A DNA stretch of 64,000 nucleotides, from NCBI GenBank assembly GCA_023957315.1, contig JAMLHE010000001.1, positions 372,001 to 436,000 on the forward strand, in the 5' to 3' direction. The translations under genes and the position numbers were made by a program. Shown here one piece after another: positions 63,930 to 64,000 of the stretch (position 1 is the first letter of the stretch; every line of letters starts with the position of its first letter). The DNA comes from Candidatus Kapaibacterium sp. (lineage in GTDB: Bacteria > Bacteroidota > Ignavibacteria > Kapaibacteriales > UBA2268). Below the pieces are notes generated by a model. It was given only the letters and a program-made list of their open reading frames with translations. It was not told where the DNA came from and ran no database searches.

Positions 63930-64000
63930 AAGAATACCAATTAGAAGAAAGTGAAAACAAGTATAATTTGCTTGTCATTGATGATGAAGAAGAAATTACG
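63926..64000 (+). CDS. Response regulator receiver domain, partial
   Basis: A frame starting at ATG 63926 overlaps the TGA of the kinase (ATGA) and runs off the window. It codes MKEYQLEESENKYNLLVIDD and then EEEIT, where LLVIDDEEE is the first strand and acidic pair of a receiver domain. It is the likely phospho-acceptor of the kinase. The output domain is outside the window. Confidence 0.8.
   Translation, partial: MKEYQLEESENKYNLLVIDDEEEIT

Noticed and set aside
1..64000. tRNA or rRNA genes
   Set aside because: No GTTCRANNC-type T-loop with matching acceptor stem and no rRNA-like stretch was recognised by eye; a tRNAscan run could still find one.

Overview
The window is AT-rich and looks chromosomal, from a Bacteroidota/Chlorobiota-type bacterium, possibly a deep branch such as Kapabacteria or Ignavibacteria. 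The pointers are three proteins with type IX secretion (T9SS) C-terminal sorting domains, several PD40-OmpA envelope proteins, GWxTD, DUF3078 and DUF4199 family proteins, and the Bacteroidota-like neighbourhoods ileS-dksA-like and holB-ricT. The lineage call rests on these families and gene orders, not on a marker-gene tree. I saw no rRNA or tRNA gene.

Layout. 1-5.2 kb: a minus-strand row of small stand-alone proteins (two VOC proteins, DUF4199, YciI-like, GNAT, Ogt, DinB-like, SRPBCC) ending in a beta-barrel protein. 5.2-5.7 kb: a repeat-rich spacer with a MITE-like element, a duplicated 36-bp palindrome and two terminators. 5.7-10.5 kb: a DksA/TraR-like protein with a long Lys/Ala/Pro repeat, then ileS. 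10.7-13.6 kb: an M16 protease gene cut by one in-frame TGA. 13.7-16.1 kb: an orphan GHKL ATPase gene that looks accessory. 16.2-23.7 kb: a fused alpha/beta 2-oxoacid dehydrogenase E1, holB, ricT and envelope proteins. 23.7-27.2 kb: a multi-PAS histidine kinase and a lipoprotein. 27.3-28.0 kb: a ribosomal operon (an unlisted 57-aa gene, rpmE, rpsR). 28.2-45.5 kb: T9SS cargo, purM, a lipoprotein cluster, pepP, a 1509-aa surface protein and a double-OmpA protein. 45.5-51.8 kb: a forward run with rsmB, GWxTD, ispD, AIM24 and bamD. 51.8-55.1 kb: a type II restriction-modification pair, then purK. 55.3-61.3 kb: a patchwork with an HNH gene lacking a normal start codon, a T9SS alpha/beta hydrolase, a DinB gene fragment, a P-type cation ATPase and repeat DNA.

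61.5-64 kb is the most interesting part: an apparent operon for a cobalamin-binding protein carrying the CarH-type Wx9EH signature, a helical protein I do not recognise, a histidine kinase whose frame is broken exactly at an A AAA AAC heptamer, and a response regulator cut by the window edge. I infer a B12-linked, possibly light-responsive, two-component pathway. Gene starts below often differ from the longest open frame, because an ATG with a Shine-Dalgarno sequence or signal peptide was preferred over an upstream TTG.
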